Shown piece after piece: positions 26,442 through 35,514 of a DNA stretch of 64,000 nucleotides (positions are counted from its first letter, which is position 1; each line of letters opens with the position of its first letter). The DNA lies in the NCBI GenBank assembly GCA_002450155.1, contig DJYO01000013.1, forward strand, positions 62,001 to 126,000, in the 5' to 3' direction. Source of the stretch: Mageeibacillus sp. UBA6976 (GTDB taxonomy: Bacteria > Bacillota > Clostridia > Saccharofermentanales > Saccharofermentanaceae). The position numbers and the translations under genes were made by a program. The notes below the pieces were generated by a model. It was given only the letters and a program-made list of their open reading frames with translations, was not told the DNA's origin and ran no database searches.

Positions 26442-26852
26442 TTATTGTCTCTTTGTTTTGAAACCGTTGATTATAATGAGAGCAAGCTCTTTACCATCCT
26501 TGTCAAAGGCCTTTATCTCGTACACATTAATACTTCTGCCGTCCTTTACGATATCAGCCGTGCAGGTGACCTTGCCCCCCGTCCATGCACGGAGAAAGTT
26601 CATGGATGCAGTCTGAGACACAGTAACAGTTTCAGACTCAAGGTCACAATTCTCGGCTACGGCAAAAGCAAAATCTGCCAGAGTGTAATAGACAGCACCC
26701 ATCAGACCGCCTACGGCATTAAGATGGCGCGAGTCCGGTTCAAGGCTGACAACGCTGTGTCCCTTAGTGCAGCTCTCGATAACGATACCTGTGCATTCCG
26801 TTGCGTACTTATCCCCCGCGAAGAATTCCCTAACCTTATCAATATCGATCAT
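26442..26852 (-). CDS. PaaI-type hotdog thioesterase
   Basis: About 136 residues. I prefer the ATG at 26852, one base after the iorB stop, over the upstream in-frame start at 26867. The single hotdog domain shows HLNAVGGLMGAVYYTLADFA, the family's active-site helix, and a SMNFLRAWTGGKVTCTA strand. PaaI-type enzymes hydrolyse aromatic or dead-end acyl-CoA thioesters. In this operon it may release CoA from arylacetyl-CoA. It is 18 bp upstream of paaK, so tightly coupled. Confidence 0.87.
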   Translation of the reverse strand: MIDIDKVREFFAGDKYATECTGIVIESCTKGHSVVSLEPDSRHLNAVGGLMGAVYYTLADFAFAVAENCDLESETVTVSQTASMNFLRAWTGGKVTCTADIVKDGRSINVYEIKAFDKDGKELALIIINGFKTKRQ

Positions 26853-26853
26853 A

Positions 26854-27426
26854 TTAAGCATTAACACCTAACTCAAAAGCTTTCTTATTCATCTCAAGGA
26901 ACTTGGGAGGTACGCAGGCCTCGATAACCTTGATCCACTCGTCTTTGCTAATATCAGTAAGATAATTTGCAAATCTGCCCATGAGAACGATATTGGATGC
27001 CTTGGCAGAACCTGCCTGCTCTGCGAGTGTGAGAGCATCGATGGCGTCTACCTTGGCGCCGGACTCTTCCATCTTCTCTATAAGGCCCTGGGGATACTCG
27101 GCTGTTCCTGCGATAACCGGCATAGGATCTATCTGCTGGGTATTGGTGATGATCTGTCCGCCGGGTTTTAAGAACTGAACATATCTTGCTGCTTCGAGGA
27201 GCTCGAAGGAGAGGATATAATCAGCCCCGCCCTTGTCTATTATGGGAGAATTAACCTTGTCTCCGAATCTTACATATGTAACAACACTGCCGCCTCTCTG
27301 GCTCATGCCGTGAACCTCGGATACCTTAACATCGTATCCCTTGTCCATAGCAGCTCTGCCGAGTATCTTACTGGCGAGGAGCGAACCCTGTCCGCCTACG
27401 CCTACTATCATTACACTTGTTACCAT
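26854..27426 (-). CDS. iorB: indolepyruvate:ferredoxin oxidoreductase subunit beta
   Basis: 190 residues, pyruvate/2-oxoacid oxidoreductase gamma-type fold. The start SVMIVGVGGQGSLLASKILG and SEVHGMSQRGGSVVTYVRFG are diagnostic of IorB. With IorA it converts aryl pyruvates, ferredoxin and CoA to arylacetyl-CoA and CO2, or the reverse. It overlaps the end of iorA by 7 bp. Confidence 0.94.
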   Translation of the reverse strand: MVTSVMIVGVGGQGSLLASKILGRAAMDKGYDVKVSEVHGMSQRGGSVVTYVRFGDKVNSPIIDKGGADYILSFELLEAARYVQFLKPGGQIITNTQQIDPMPVIAGTAEYPQGLIEKMEESGAKVDAIDALTLAEQAGSAKASNIVLMGRFANYLTDISKDEWIKVIEACVPPKFLEMNKKAFELGVNA

Positions 27427-29174
27427 TTGATCGTCTCTCCTTCCATCGTCTCGAAAGCATCGAACTTACAAAGCTCGCTGCAGACCTTACATCCGAAGCA
27501 CTGTGTTGCATCGACATGAGCATGTCCATCCTTGAATGAGATGGCAGGACAGCCGAGCTTCATGCAGGCTTTGCAAGATCTGCACTTGTCAGGATTGACC
27601 TTGATAGCAGGTTCGCGCTTAACATACTTAAGGAGTGCACATGGTCTTCTGCTTATAATGACAGAAGGCTCCTCAGCCTCTAATTCTTCCTTAACGGCCT
27701 TCTCAGTCTCGGCAAGGTTATAAGGATCTACAACTCTTACACGGTTAAATCCCATGGCGCGGCACAGAGCTTCAAGATCGATCTTGCCTGCCGGGTCACC
27801 TCTCAGGTTGTATCCAGTTGTAGGGTTCTGCTGGTGACCTGTCATACCGGTGATAGAGTTATCGAGGATTATGACAGTGGAATTCGTCTGGTTATATGCG
27901 ATATTTGCAAGACCTGTCATACCGGAATGCATAAATGTAGAATCACCGATGACTGCTACTGTATTCTTCTCGGATTCAGCGCCAAGAGCCTTATTAAAGC
28001 CGTGGAGCGAGCTGATGGACGCACCCATGCACTCTGTTGTATCGATGGATGAGAGCGGCGGAGTTGCGCCTAATGTATAGCATCCGATATCGCCCATTAC
28101 GCGGATCTTGTTCTTGGATAATACATAGAACATTCCTCTGTGGGGGCAGCCTGCACACATTGCCGGAGGTCTTCCGGGGAGTCCCTCGATAGGCTTGCAG
28201 GAAGGAGCCTCGCTCTCACCTAACTTGGAGGCGATAAGGCCCTGTGAGAATTCATCTGTAAGCGGGAATACATCCTTGCCCGTAACCTCAAGGCCAAGAG
28301 ATCTGACATGATTCTCGATAATGGGATCCAGTTCCTCAACTACAACGAGCTTATCTACAGATGCTGCAAAGCTCCTGATCTTGTCTACAGGAAGAGGATT
28401 GATAAGACCGATCTTGAGGACAGGATACTTATCACCGTATACTTCCTTAACATACTGATAGCTTGTAGAAGAAGTGATTATACCCATAGACTTATCGCTG
28501 CCCTCTTCTATCCTGTTAAGAGGAGACTCTTCGGCAAAGGCGATAAGGTCTAATGTTCTCTGCTCAACAACAGGGTGACGCTTCTTGGCATTTGCAGGGA
28601 CCATAACATATTTGCCTGCATCCTTAACATAAGGCTTTACCGGGATATCGGCACGCTCGCCAAGCTCTACTACAGACTGGGAGTGAGCAACTCTCGTGCA
28701 CATCTTGATAAGTACAGGGGTATCGAATCTCTCTGAGATATCGTATGCCTCCTTGACAAAGTCCTTGGCTTCCTGTGAATCCGAGGGCTCGAGCATAGGC
28801 ATCTTTGCCGCAATGGCATAGTGTCTTGAGTCCTGCTCATTCTGTGATGAATGCATACCCGGATCGTCTGCGACCAGGATGACCATACCGGCATTTACAC
28901 CCGTATAGCTGATGGTAAAGAGCGGATCTGCAGCTACATTAAGTCCAACGTGCTTCATTGCGCAGTAAGATCTCTTACCTGCCCTTGATGCACCAAAAGC
29001 GGTCTCCATGGCTACCTTCTCATTAGGTGCCCACTCGCAATAGATCTCATCAAACTTTGCTGCCTCTTCAGTAGTTTCGGTACTAGGTGTTCCGGGATAT
29101 GAGCTTGCAACACATACACCGGCCTCGTAAAGACCCCTTGCGACAGCCTTGTTACCCAGCATAAGTTCCTTCAT
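27420..29174 (-). CDS. iorA: indolepyruvate:ferredoxin oxidoreductase subunit alpha
   Basis: 584 residues, normal length. The N-terminal pyrimidine domain begins MLGNKAVARGLYEAGVCVAS. The TPP-binding domain has MCAGCPHRG and the MGDIGCYTLG segment. The C-terminus carries two 4Fe-4S clusters (CRSCKACMKLGCP and CFGCKVCSELCK). The enzyme acts on transaminated Trp, Phe and Tyr. In rumen bacteria the reverse reaction, reductive carboxylation of phenylacetyl-CoA, is a route to phenylalanine. Which direction operates here is inferred only from the neighbouring paaK. AGGAGA lies before the ATG. Confidence 0.95.
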   Translation of the reverse strand: MKELMLGNKAVARGLYEAGVCVASSYPGTPSTETTEEAAKFDEIYCEWAPNEKVAMETAFGASRAGKRSYCAMKHVGLNVAADPLFTISYTGVNAGMVILVADDPGMHSSQNEQDSRHYAIAAKMPMLEPSDSQEAKDFVKEAYDISERFDTPVLIKMCTRVAHSQSVVELGERADIPVKPYVKDAGKYVMVPANAKKRHPVVEQRTLDLIAFAEESPLNRIEEGSDKSMGIITSSTSYQYVKEVYGDKYPVLKIGLINPLPVDKIRSFAASVDKLVVVEELDPIIENHVRSLGLEVTGKDVFPLTDEFSQGLIASKLGESEAPSCKPIEGLPGRPPAMCAGCPHRGMFYVLSKNKIRVMGDIGCYTLGATPPLSSIDTTECMGASISSLHGFNKALGAESEKNTVAVIGDSTFMHSGMTGLANIAYNQTNSTVIILDNSITGMTGHQQNPTTGYNLRGDPAGKIDLEALCRAMGFNRVRVVDPYNLAETEKAVKEELEAEEPSVIISRRPCALLKYVKREPAIKVNPDKCRSCKACMKLGCPAISFKDGHAHVDATQCFGCKVCSELCKFDAFETMEGETIKW

Positions 29175-29231
29175 TATTAGATCTCCTGAAATATAAAATA
29201 TAATATGTAAAAATCTTGATTATCATACTAC

Positions 29232-29271
29232 AAAACGGCTGATATTAACAGTATTAACACCAGCCGTTTTT
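29232..29271 (-). terminator. terminator of the FIST-GGDEF gene
   Basis: AAAACGGCTG and CAGCCGTTTT form a stem extended by GTTAATA/TATTAAC-like inner pairs, 20 nt after the stop on the minus strand, ending in TTTT. The inverted repeat could also act on the plus strand, where it is followed by TTTTTAT. Confidence 0.75.
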
Positions 29272-29291
29272 ATACAAGTTTATAACACCAA

Positions 29292-31037
29292 TCACAGGAT
29301 TATTATCTTGTTCTTACCTGTATTCTTGGCTGAATAAAGAGCCTTATCGACACGTGAGCAGATAGCATCAGGCGTCTCGCCGGAGATTGCCCGGGTTATG
29401 CCTACGCTGACAGTCTGAGATGGCGCCAGATCAAATGTCCTGGCGGCAAACCCTGACCTTATCTCCTCGGCTATGGACCTAGCATATTCAATATCCCTGT
29501 TCTTTATTAGGACCATGAATTCTTCGCCGCCCCATCTGCCGATATCAATGCCGTCTCTACGGGCTATCTCCAGCATTATGTTGCTGAGAGCGATGATAAC
29601 CTTATCTCCTTCGTCATGACCATATGTGTCATTGACCTTCTTAAAGTTGTCTATGTCGATCATGATAAGGAAGATGCCGCTTGTATCATACTTCTCCATA
29701 TTGTGTATGATCCTGCGCTGGATCTCAACACGGTTATAAAGACCTGTAAGGCCGTCAGTTATTGCCATTGCCGCCAGCCTGTCAGTTGACTCCATAAGCT
29801 CATCCGTAGTTGCCTTGATAAAGGTGGCTAGCCTGTTGATCATGGATACTCTGCCTGACAGCTCCTCGGTGCACTCTTCCAGAGGCGGCATCTCGCGTTT
29901 TGGCCCCTCGCGCATAGCTGCTACGACCAAAGTAACATTATGCTGATTTACAAACCTGCCGGTCCTTAAGAATTCTCCTGATGTATAAAAACCCGAAGTG
30001 GATGCAACTTGCTGGAACGGCAATGTCTCCTTGCCTATCTCTTCATTGCCCCAGAAAGTCCTTCTGGCAGCACAGGAGAATACGGATATAGCTTCGGGCG
30101 CAAACCCGTATATATCCTTGCAGCAGTTACGAACTGATGAGAGTATGGTCCAAGGGTCACCATAAGCGATCCTGACCTTAACATCCATCTCGATATCGGC
30201 AGTCATCGTGAGGGATCCGTCCTTATTGCCGGCTATAGGAGCTCTTAAGATCTCTATACCGTTGGTCTCATACAGGAACGGAAATTCCAATGTGTTATTG
30301 AAGAAACTCTCATCGTTATGTATGTGCAGATAGCGGTAATAGATATCAAAGGCCGGCTGATGGTTAAGTTCCTTAAGGACATCTCCCTTGGCATCTGTTA
30401 CCAGGAGCTCCCTGCCCAGAGGTTTCCAGCCTGTGATATAAGTAGTCTCGATATAGAAATCCTCTCCGCCCATGAGTATGAATACAACACCATGCTCAAG
30501 GAATCCGCTCTCTTTGGAATAAACAAAGGCCCTGTCCTCGTTTATATCAAGGTTAAATGCGCCCCCGCCGAAGATACTTACATCAGACCTGACCTTACTG
30601 AGCTCGTCACAAAATCCGGTCATGGACATTCCCCTGATGGTGAGCATAAGGCTGCAAGCCTTGATCCACGGGTTTTCTTCTGTAAATGCCTTAAAGCGGG
30701 CTGCAACCTCCTTTTGAGTCTGCTCCGTAAGCTCACAGGCCAGGACTCTGAGCCCCGTTGTCTGGTATTCGAAAACAGTACATACAACTACAATGGAACC
30801 GGTGCAGAAATCGCCGTTAAATATGCATCCGTTGGAAGAACACCCTACGCATTCACTGTCAGGCATCTCTTCATCGATTATCCTGCACACAGCCTCGAAG
30901 GGTTCGATATCCAGTATCTCGGTATAGACCTGAAAGAGAACATGTTTTACTACACGCGAACTGAGCCATTGCTTGAGCTTAAGTAGTTCACTCCTGAATT
31001 CTGAGTCACTTTGTACATTAAACTGAAACTGTCTCAT
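29292..31037 (-). CDS. FIST-domain sensor diguanylate cyclase
   Basis: 581 residues, no membrane segment. The N-terminal FIST_N region (about 1-230; CVGCSSNGCIFNG, IFGGGAFNLD) and FIST_C (about 240-385; ISVFSCAARRTFWG, STSGFYTSGEF) are followed by a GGDEF domain (about 420-581). FIST domains are thought to bind small ligands, possibly amino acids. The cyclase site is intact: RWGGEEF near residue 499, plus IDIDNFKKVNDTYGHDEGD. The inhibitory I-site RxxD is absent; the aligned residues are RDGI. The protein should therefore make cyclic-di-GMP in response to a cytoplasmic ligand without product feedback. AAAGGAG precedes the ATG. Confidence 0.9.
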   Translation of the reverse strand: MRQFQFNVQSDSEFRSELLKLKQWLSSRVVKHVLFQVYTEILDIEPFEAVCRIIDEEMPDSECVGCSSNGCIFNGDFCTGSIVVVCTVFEYQTTGLRVLACELTEQTQKEVAARFKAFTEENPWIKACSLMLTIRGMSMTGFCDELSKVRSDVSIFGGGAFNLDINEDRAFVYSKESGFLEHGVVFILMGGEDFYIETTYITGWKPLGRELLVTDAKGDVLKELNHQPAFDIYYRYLHIHNDESFFNNTLEFPFLYETNGIEILRAPIAGNKDGSLTMTADIEMDVKVRIAYGDPWTILSSVRNCCKDIYGFAPEAISVFSCAARRTFWGNEEIGKETLPFQQVASTSGFYTSGEFLRTGRFVNQHNVTLVVAAMREGPKREMPPLEECTEELSGRVSMINRLATFIKATTDELMESTDRLAAMAITDGLTGLYNRVEIQRRIIHNMEKYDTSGIFLIMIDIDNFKKVNDTYGHDEGDKVIIALSNIMLEIARRDGIDIGRWGGEEFMVLIKNRDIEYARSIAEEIRSGFAARTFDLAPSQTVSVGITRAISGETPDAICSRVDKALYSAKNTGKNKIIIL

Positions 31038-31165
31038 ATTGCGTGACTCCTTTGGTCCTTGTAGAGCATTGTTTATTCTGTAATATTAACACGCAATAAT
31101 GTTCAGGATAATGGGCAGCGCAAATCTTATCTAAAAGTATACCGTTTGTTAATCTCCCCTTAATA

Positions 31166-31984
31166 TTATTCCTGAGGGGCCGGTGCTTTCTTCTTTTTGC
31201 TGTATTTGGGTGCAAAGAAGAAATCCGTCTTGGACTGCTTGATCACAGTTACAAACAGACATATATATGTACCTGCCAGAACCAGTATCAGAAGACCCAC
31301 CAGGATAAGGAGCTCTATGATGAGCTGTGTCTCATATGCGCCCCTGGCACCATCAAGCTCAGCTAATATCGGAGTTATGCTGAATACGATAGAATCGTAT
31401 AATCCGTGGACCAGTGCCGGTACGAGAATGGCAAGGAAAGTATTAAGGTGCTTCTTTTTCTTATTGCCGAAGCGGTCTGCGATCTTTGACTTGCTGTAGA
31501 ATACTCCCATCAAAACACCGTACATAAAGTGTCCCGGGAAGCAGCAGACAGCTCTCATTATTCCGGTTACAAGAGGAGTTCCGGAGCCTACCACATAGAT
31601 CAGATTCTCTACAAAGGCAAATACCAGCGCAGATGTAGTACAGTAAACGATACCGTCAAACTTGCAGTTGAATTCCGGGCTCTTCCATGTGGGGATCCTG
31701 GCACCAAGGAACTTGAACAATTCCTCTGCAGGCCCTACTACCAGGAAACAGAAGATTATTACATAGCCTATATTGTTCATATCAGCTCCGGATACGCCTG
31801 TCATTATCCCCTGCATCACTCCTTCAGCTATTATGGTTGCTATAAGGAAAGGGAGTTCCATCAAAGCTATCTTTATAAGGAGCGAGGGTGATTCCTTCTC
31901 CTTCTTATCAAGTTTCCTGGTCATTGCAAAAAGCGCAATAGCAGGAGCGGTAGCAAGTACGCAAATAATGAGTGCTACTAACAT
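31166..31984 (-). CDS. PrsW-family intramembrane metalloprotease
   Basis: 272 residues with about eight helices. The PrsW pattern is visible: GPAEELFKFLGAR (Glu-Glu motif), FAFVENLIYV, FPGHFMYGVLMG and ALVHGLYDSIVF, which supply the Glu and His residues proposed as zinc ligands. PrsW proteins cleave membrane anti-sigma factors or act on signalling lipoproteins. No anti-sigma gene is nearby. GGAGGTGGAG precedes the ATG. The C-terminus is lysine-rich and cytoplasmic. Confidence 0.88.
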   Translation of the reverse strand: MLVALIICVLATAPAIALFAMTRKLDKKEKESPSLLIKIALMELPFLIATIIAEGVMQGIMTGVSGADMNNIGYVIIFCFLVVGPAEELFKFLGARIPTWKSPEFNCKFDGIVYCTTSALVFAFVENLIYVVGSGTPLVTGIMRAVCCFPGHFMYGVLMGVFYSKSKIADRFGNKKKKHLNTFLAILVPALVHGLYDSIVFSITPILAELDGARGAYETQLIIELLILVGLLILVLAGTYICLFVTVIKQSKTDFFFAPKYSKKKKAPAPQE

Positions 31985-32070
31985 ATTATCTCCACCTCCG
32001 GTAGATTGATTCTACATCATAAAATAAAAATACCCAACACCCTGAAGACAGGCTATGAATAAACATACCA

Positions 32071-32115
32071 TTAAAAAGATCCGGGCCCCGCTAAATCCAG
32101 CAGCGACTCGGATCT
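32071..32115 (-). terminator. terminator of the luxE-luxC-metallopeptidase operon
   Basis: On the minus strand AGATCCG pairs with CGGATCT, with an inner CGCTGCTGGATTTAGCG-type stem, followed by TTTTTAA. It lies 29 nt after the last gene of the cassette. Confidence 0.8.
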
Positions 32116-32144
32116 GATTAGACGATAGCTGATTTATTCTCATA

Positions 32145-32594
32145 TCAGTAAAAATCCCTCAGCGAATCTGCCTTTAAGACTTTCTCACCTAAGTGATTTG
32201 CCCACCGCTCGGTATAGAGCCAGTGGTATTTGATGTTCTTTTTGCGCCTCATCTTTTCAAAAAGCGGCAGGCCCGCCCAGATCATCGACGGAAAGGCCAT
32301 GGCAAACATGTACATGGGACCCAGGATCAGCGACTGGACAGAGTGACCGTATTCATGGACCACGAGTCTTTGGGCGACTTCTTCTTTGGAATATTGCCCG
32401 CAGGCACCGGTTTCTGAAGCCACGAACAGGAAAAGTCCCATCGACAGGCTCGACCTGAGCTTCCATTCGGTGACGATCGCACCGTGATATAGATAGTGCT
32501 TTCTGCGGACGTTGATCATAAAGATGACGAAGCCAACAAGCGTTTGAAGGATCCCCCAGGTGCACTGTGTCAGAATGAATAAAAGTGTTCTCAT
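32145..32594 (-). CDS. small membrane-associated HExxH metallopeptidase-like protein
   Basis: 149 residues from the ATG at 32594, which overlaps the luxC stop as TGATG; a GTG three bases earlier is also possible. An N-terminal helix (LLFILTQCTWGILQTLVGFV) is followed by a soluble segment with the zinc-protease motif HEYGH inside RLVVHEYGHSVQSLILGP, then a second hydrophobic helix (MYMFAMAFPSMIWAGLPLF) and a basic tail. A Glu in LYTERWANHLGE could be the third ligand. Similar small HEYGH membrane proteins are known as hypothetical proteins; I know no function for them. Tight coupling to luxC and luxE is the main context. Confidence 0.75.
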   Translation of the reverse strand: MRTLLFILTQCTWGILQTLVGFVIFMINVRRKHYLYHGAIVTEWKLRSSLSMGLFLFVASETGACGQYSKEEVAQRLVVHEYGHSVQSLILGPMYMFAMAFPSMIWAGLPLFEKMRRKKNIKYHWLYTERWANHLGEKVLKADSLRDFY

Positions 32595-33898
32595 CACTTT
32601 ACCTCTTCCTGGATGTTTACTATCCTCACATATCTGTCCAATGCATAATCGCCGTCATGTGCTTCCCCAGGGAAGTAGGAACTCATATCGGAAGGACCAG
32701 TTACCCTAACAAGTCCGCAGCGCACGAAGATATCCGTGAGTTCTTTGCGCTCGGAGGACGGGCATATCAGACCCGCTGTCTGAAGGTGGTTTCTGTCTTC
32801 GTAAAGGACCTTGGAGATGTTCTCCCTGGGCAGAGGCTTTACCAGGACATTGCACATCATCGGAGACAGCTCGAGCCTGCTGTCGCTCTTGATGATGAGG
32901 CTCATGCCTTTCCCGCGGATAACGTCGTCAGACACCTCCTTATCGCCCAGATAGCTCTTAAGACGCCCCGTGTAAGCCACAAGGGTATCTCTTGCCCTGA
33001 TGCCGACATCCTGCGGGGAATTAGCTTCCACGGCCTTCTTCAGGTACGGCATAAACCGCCCGGCAAAGGACCTTACCTTATCCATGTCATCCGTGTCGAC
33101 ATATATGACCTGACAGCTGCTGCACAGGAGCTGCTTCGTTGTGGCGATGTGATCTGCAAGGCCCTCCAGCTGCATGTCTGCCGACTCAACGTTGTCAATG
33201 TCAGATATATAGCAGAAACCGAGCTTCTGGCCCCATTCGATGAGCTTTACTCCCGGTGGCGCAAGTCCTCTTACAGCCTCGATGGCCATATCTGACCCCC
33301 AGATGCTGATCGCGTTGCAAAGCCCGGCCATCTGGCGCATTCCCTGAATATCCGTCGATGGGGTGTCGAAAACATATATGTAGTCCTTCAGCAAAGGCTG
33401 GTATTCGATAAACTGCATTATCAGTTTGACCGACAGGCCGTTGTCTGCCGAAGGGAGCTTGATAATGTTTATGTTGCCCGCCAGAAGCCCTTCCGCGAGC
33501 GAATATGCAGGCAGGAAATCCATGTTCCCGGCGGCGATGTGGAAGATGACACCGAGCGGGACTTTCTTTACCCTGATCCTGGAAAAGCCATCCAGCCTGT
33601 CAGTTACATACTCTTCCGCATTACCAAGCTCGGTCCTGACCTTCATCCGGAGATGCTCTTTGGACAGGAGCGTCTCCGCCTGTTTCTTGTAGGTTGCGAC
33701 GGTATCCGCGGGGAAAGACGTAAGGAGCTGGTCGAACCTGCCTGCGAGAGTATCAACGCGGAGCTTGTCGACCGCGTCGATTGTTATCTCCGGCGACAGG
33801 GGTTCCCTCTGAAGTATTCCGGGGATCCTTTCCTTAAGCTCATCCAGGAGGCGGCTTTGCTCTATGCTCTCATATATCTTTCCGTCAAAGAGGATCAT
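32594..33898 (-). CDS. LuxC-like acyl-CoA/acyl-protein reductase
   Basis: 434 residues, related to the LuxC fatty acyl reductase family, itself part of the aldehyde dehydrogenase superfamily. Recognisable segments are PLGVIFHIAAGNMDFLPAYS (nucleotide site), NINIIKLPSADNG and the catalytic-cysteine region KQLLCSSCQVIYVD. LuxC reduces an activated fatty acid to the aldehyde with NADPH. No luciferase genes (luxAB) are present, so the aldehyde serves another purpose. It overlaps luxE by 4 bp and the peptidase gene by 1 to 4 bp. Base composition is GC-richer than surrounding genes (36 of 60 bases at 33721-33780, against 25 of 60 at 28381-28440). Confidence 0.87.
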   Translation of the reverse strand: MILFDGKIYESIEQSRLLDELKERIPGILQREPLSPEITIDAVDKLRVDTLAGRFDQLLTSFPADTVATYKKQAETLLSKEHLRMKVRTELGNAEEYVTDRLDGFSRIRVKKVPLGVIFHIAAGNMDFLPAYSLAEGLLAGNINIIKLPSADNGLSVKLIMQFIEYQPLLKDYIYVFDTPSTDIQGMRQMAGLCNAISIWGSDMAIEAVRGLAPPGVKLIEWGQKLGFCYISDIDNVESADMQLEGLADHIATTKQLLCSSCQVIYVDTDDMDKVRSFAGRFMPYLKKAVEANSPQDVGIRARDTLVAYTGRLKSYLGDKEVSDDVIRGKGMSLIIKSDSRLELSPMMCNVLVKPLPRENISKVLYEDRNHLQTAGLICPSSERKELTDIFVRCGLVRVTGPSDMSSYFPGEAHDGDYALDRYVRIVNIQEEVK

Positions 33899-35004
33899 AC
33901 TTTCACCCCCTCAAGGATGTCAGCCGCCCCGGCAGCGCAGGTCTTGATATCTTCCGGAGCCACACGTCCGATGATCTCCAGATAAGGTGATCTGACACCG
34001 CAGGGGCACTCTGAACCGTCGTGAAGGACACCAAGATCATCGGTCATGACAGAGAGGATCGGCGTTGATCCCGTCAGGGGCGAAATGAGGTTTACGAGGC
34101 CTGTAACACCGTTCGGAACGGGCTCCAGAGTGTCGGGATCCCTTATGATGATGTTGCTGTATACGGGCACATGAAAGTGGTGCGAACTGCAGTCGCAGTA
34201 AAGGATCGGATGTTCGACCGCGCCGAAGAATTCGCAGATGTTCTCTTCACTGATGCCGAGAGTCTTTTCCGCAAGCCTGTAGAAAGTCTCTTTGTCGGCG
34301 GCTTCCTGATAGAACTGTTTCCATCCGCCGCCAAGCATTATCTTCGATCCTTTTGGGAGCTTGAACATGATGTTCCTTTCTTCGAGCACGCGGAACAGAA
34401 AAAAAGTATATGATGGGAAGCCCATGAACCTCACGGGAGCCTTGCCCTTCTCGTATTTGCGCAGAGCCTCGACTATGCTGTCGAAGTCAGGCTTAAGGCC
34501 GCCATCGGGTGCAGGTTTCAGGATGAACTTCCTGCTCAGCGCAGGTGCCAGAAAAGTAGTGAGATAGGCAGTCCTTGCTGCAGCTACCTTGTTGGTCCTG
34601 GTTGGCTTAAAACCCATGATGATGTATCTGCACGGTCTAAGTGAGATCACCCCGTGGTATTTCGTGACCTTGAGAGACATGCGCAGAGCCTCCATGAGGG
34701 ATGAGAACTCAAACCCTATCACGCTCTTGTGACCGCCTGAGGTTCCAGAGGACGTTGCCGTAACGAAATGAGGTCCTGACTTGAAGTCATGCTGCTTGAA
34801 GAGCATCGTGGGCAGGACCGGGAGATCAGCCGGACTTTTTATGTCATCTGACGATCCGATCTTAAGACCGGTGCAGATCTTCTTATAGTCGTCGCAATGG
34901 GTAATGAGATGGTCAAAGTTCTCTTTGCATGCATCGAGGAACAGCCCTTCTTTTCCGCTGTCATATGGATCTTTTGATGCAAAGAGCCTGTGACGTAACT
35001 TCAT
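33895..35004 (-). CDS. LuxE-like acyl-protein synthetase
   Basis: 369 residues from the ATG at 35004 (AAGGA upstream). The reading frame stays open 144 nt farther but that part overlaps the IS remnant. The protein has the LuxE pattern: start KLRHRLFASKDPYDSGKEGL, TATSSGTSGGHKSVIGFE as nucleotide-binding loop, and a C-terminal ICEFFGAVEHPILYCDCSSH. LuxE activates a fatty acid with ATP and transfers it to a cysteine before reduction by LuxC. As first gene of the cassette it starts directly after foreign sequence. Acid chain length is unknown. Confidence 0.87.
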   Translation of the reverse strand: MKLRHRLFASKDPYDSGKEGLFLDACKENFDHLITHCDDYKKICTGLKIGSSDDIKSPADLPVLPTMLFKQHDFKSGPHFVTATSSGTSGGHKSVIGFEFSSLMEALRMSLKVTKYHGVISLRPCRYIIMGFKPTRTNKVAAARTAYLTTFLAPALSRKFILKPAPDGGLKPDFDSIVEALRKYEKGKAPVRFMGFPSYTFFLFRVLEERNIMFKLPKGSKIMLGGGWKQFYQEAADKETFYRLAEKTLGISEENICEFFGAVEHPILYCDCSSHHFHVPVYSNIIIRDPDTLEPVPNGVTGLVNLISPLTGSTPILSVMTDDLGVLHDGSECPCGVRSPYLEIIGRVAPEDIKTCAAGAADILEGVKV

Positions 35005-35021
35005 TTCCCGTTCCTTATCAA

Positions 35022-35159
35022 TTAAACAGATTCTGATAGAAACATGCCTCGCCGTACCTCTTCCATTGTATCGTATTTTCTCTTGTAAATCTGTTCCTTT
35101 TTCAGAGTTGCAAAGAAACTCTCGACACAGGAGTTGTCGTACGTACATGCCGGTCTGCT
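35022..35159 (-). pseudogene. IS3-family transposase (orfB) remnant
   Basis: A 45-codon frame reads TYDNSCVESFFATLKKEQIY, then KYDTMEEVRRG, ending at TAA. This is the conserved third catalytic-Asp/Glu region (DNSxxESFFxxLKxE) of the DDE integrase of IS3 elements. An in-frame stop lies just upstream, and the rest of the transposase and the inverted ends are not found nearby. It ends 18 bp before the luxE ATG. Confidence 0.85.
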
Positions 35160-35366
35160 CAGCTAATAGCCTAATACATCCATGAACTTCTGCAAGCGAA
35201 TAAGTACTTCTCGGAAACCATACCGCAGACCGCGTGCGTCAACTCCCCGTAAGTGAACAGAACCTCTCCTTGCGGACTTCCGCAGGAAGCGTCAACGTGT
35301 CTGACGGTTAGCAGACTGTTGAATTAGCTTCCGAGGACTGAAGCAAGAAGAGGTTTTGTGAATCTT
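35160..35366. other. non-coding stretch between IS remnant and tRNA-Leu
   Basis: About 207 bp with no supported gene. A small imperfect hairpin (CCTTGCGGACTTCCGCAGG) is present without a T-run. I see no tRNA-end duplicate and no clear insertion sequence end. Confidence 0.4.
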
Positions 35367-35449
<83 letters not shown>

Positions 35450-35514
35450 GAGCTTAAGTATTATAGCATATCTTATACGCTATAGACTAAATACGTTTAT
35501 TGTGGAAGCTGCTG

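Noticed and set aside
35245..35275. Hairpin CCTTGCGGA...TCCGCAGG as a terminator
   Set aside because: No T-run follows on either strand and the stem has a bulge.
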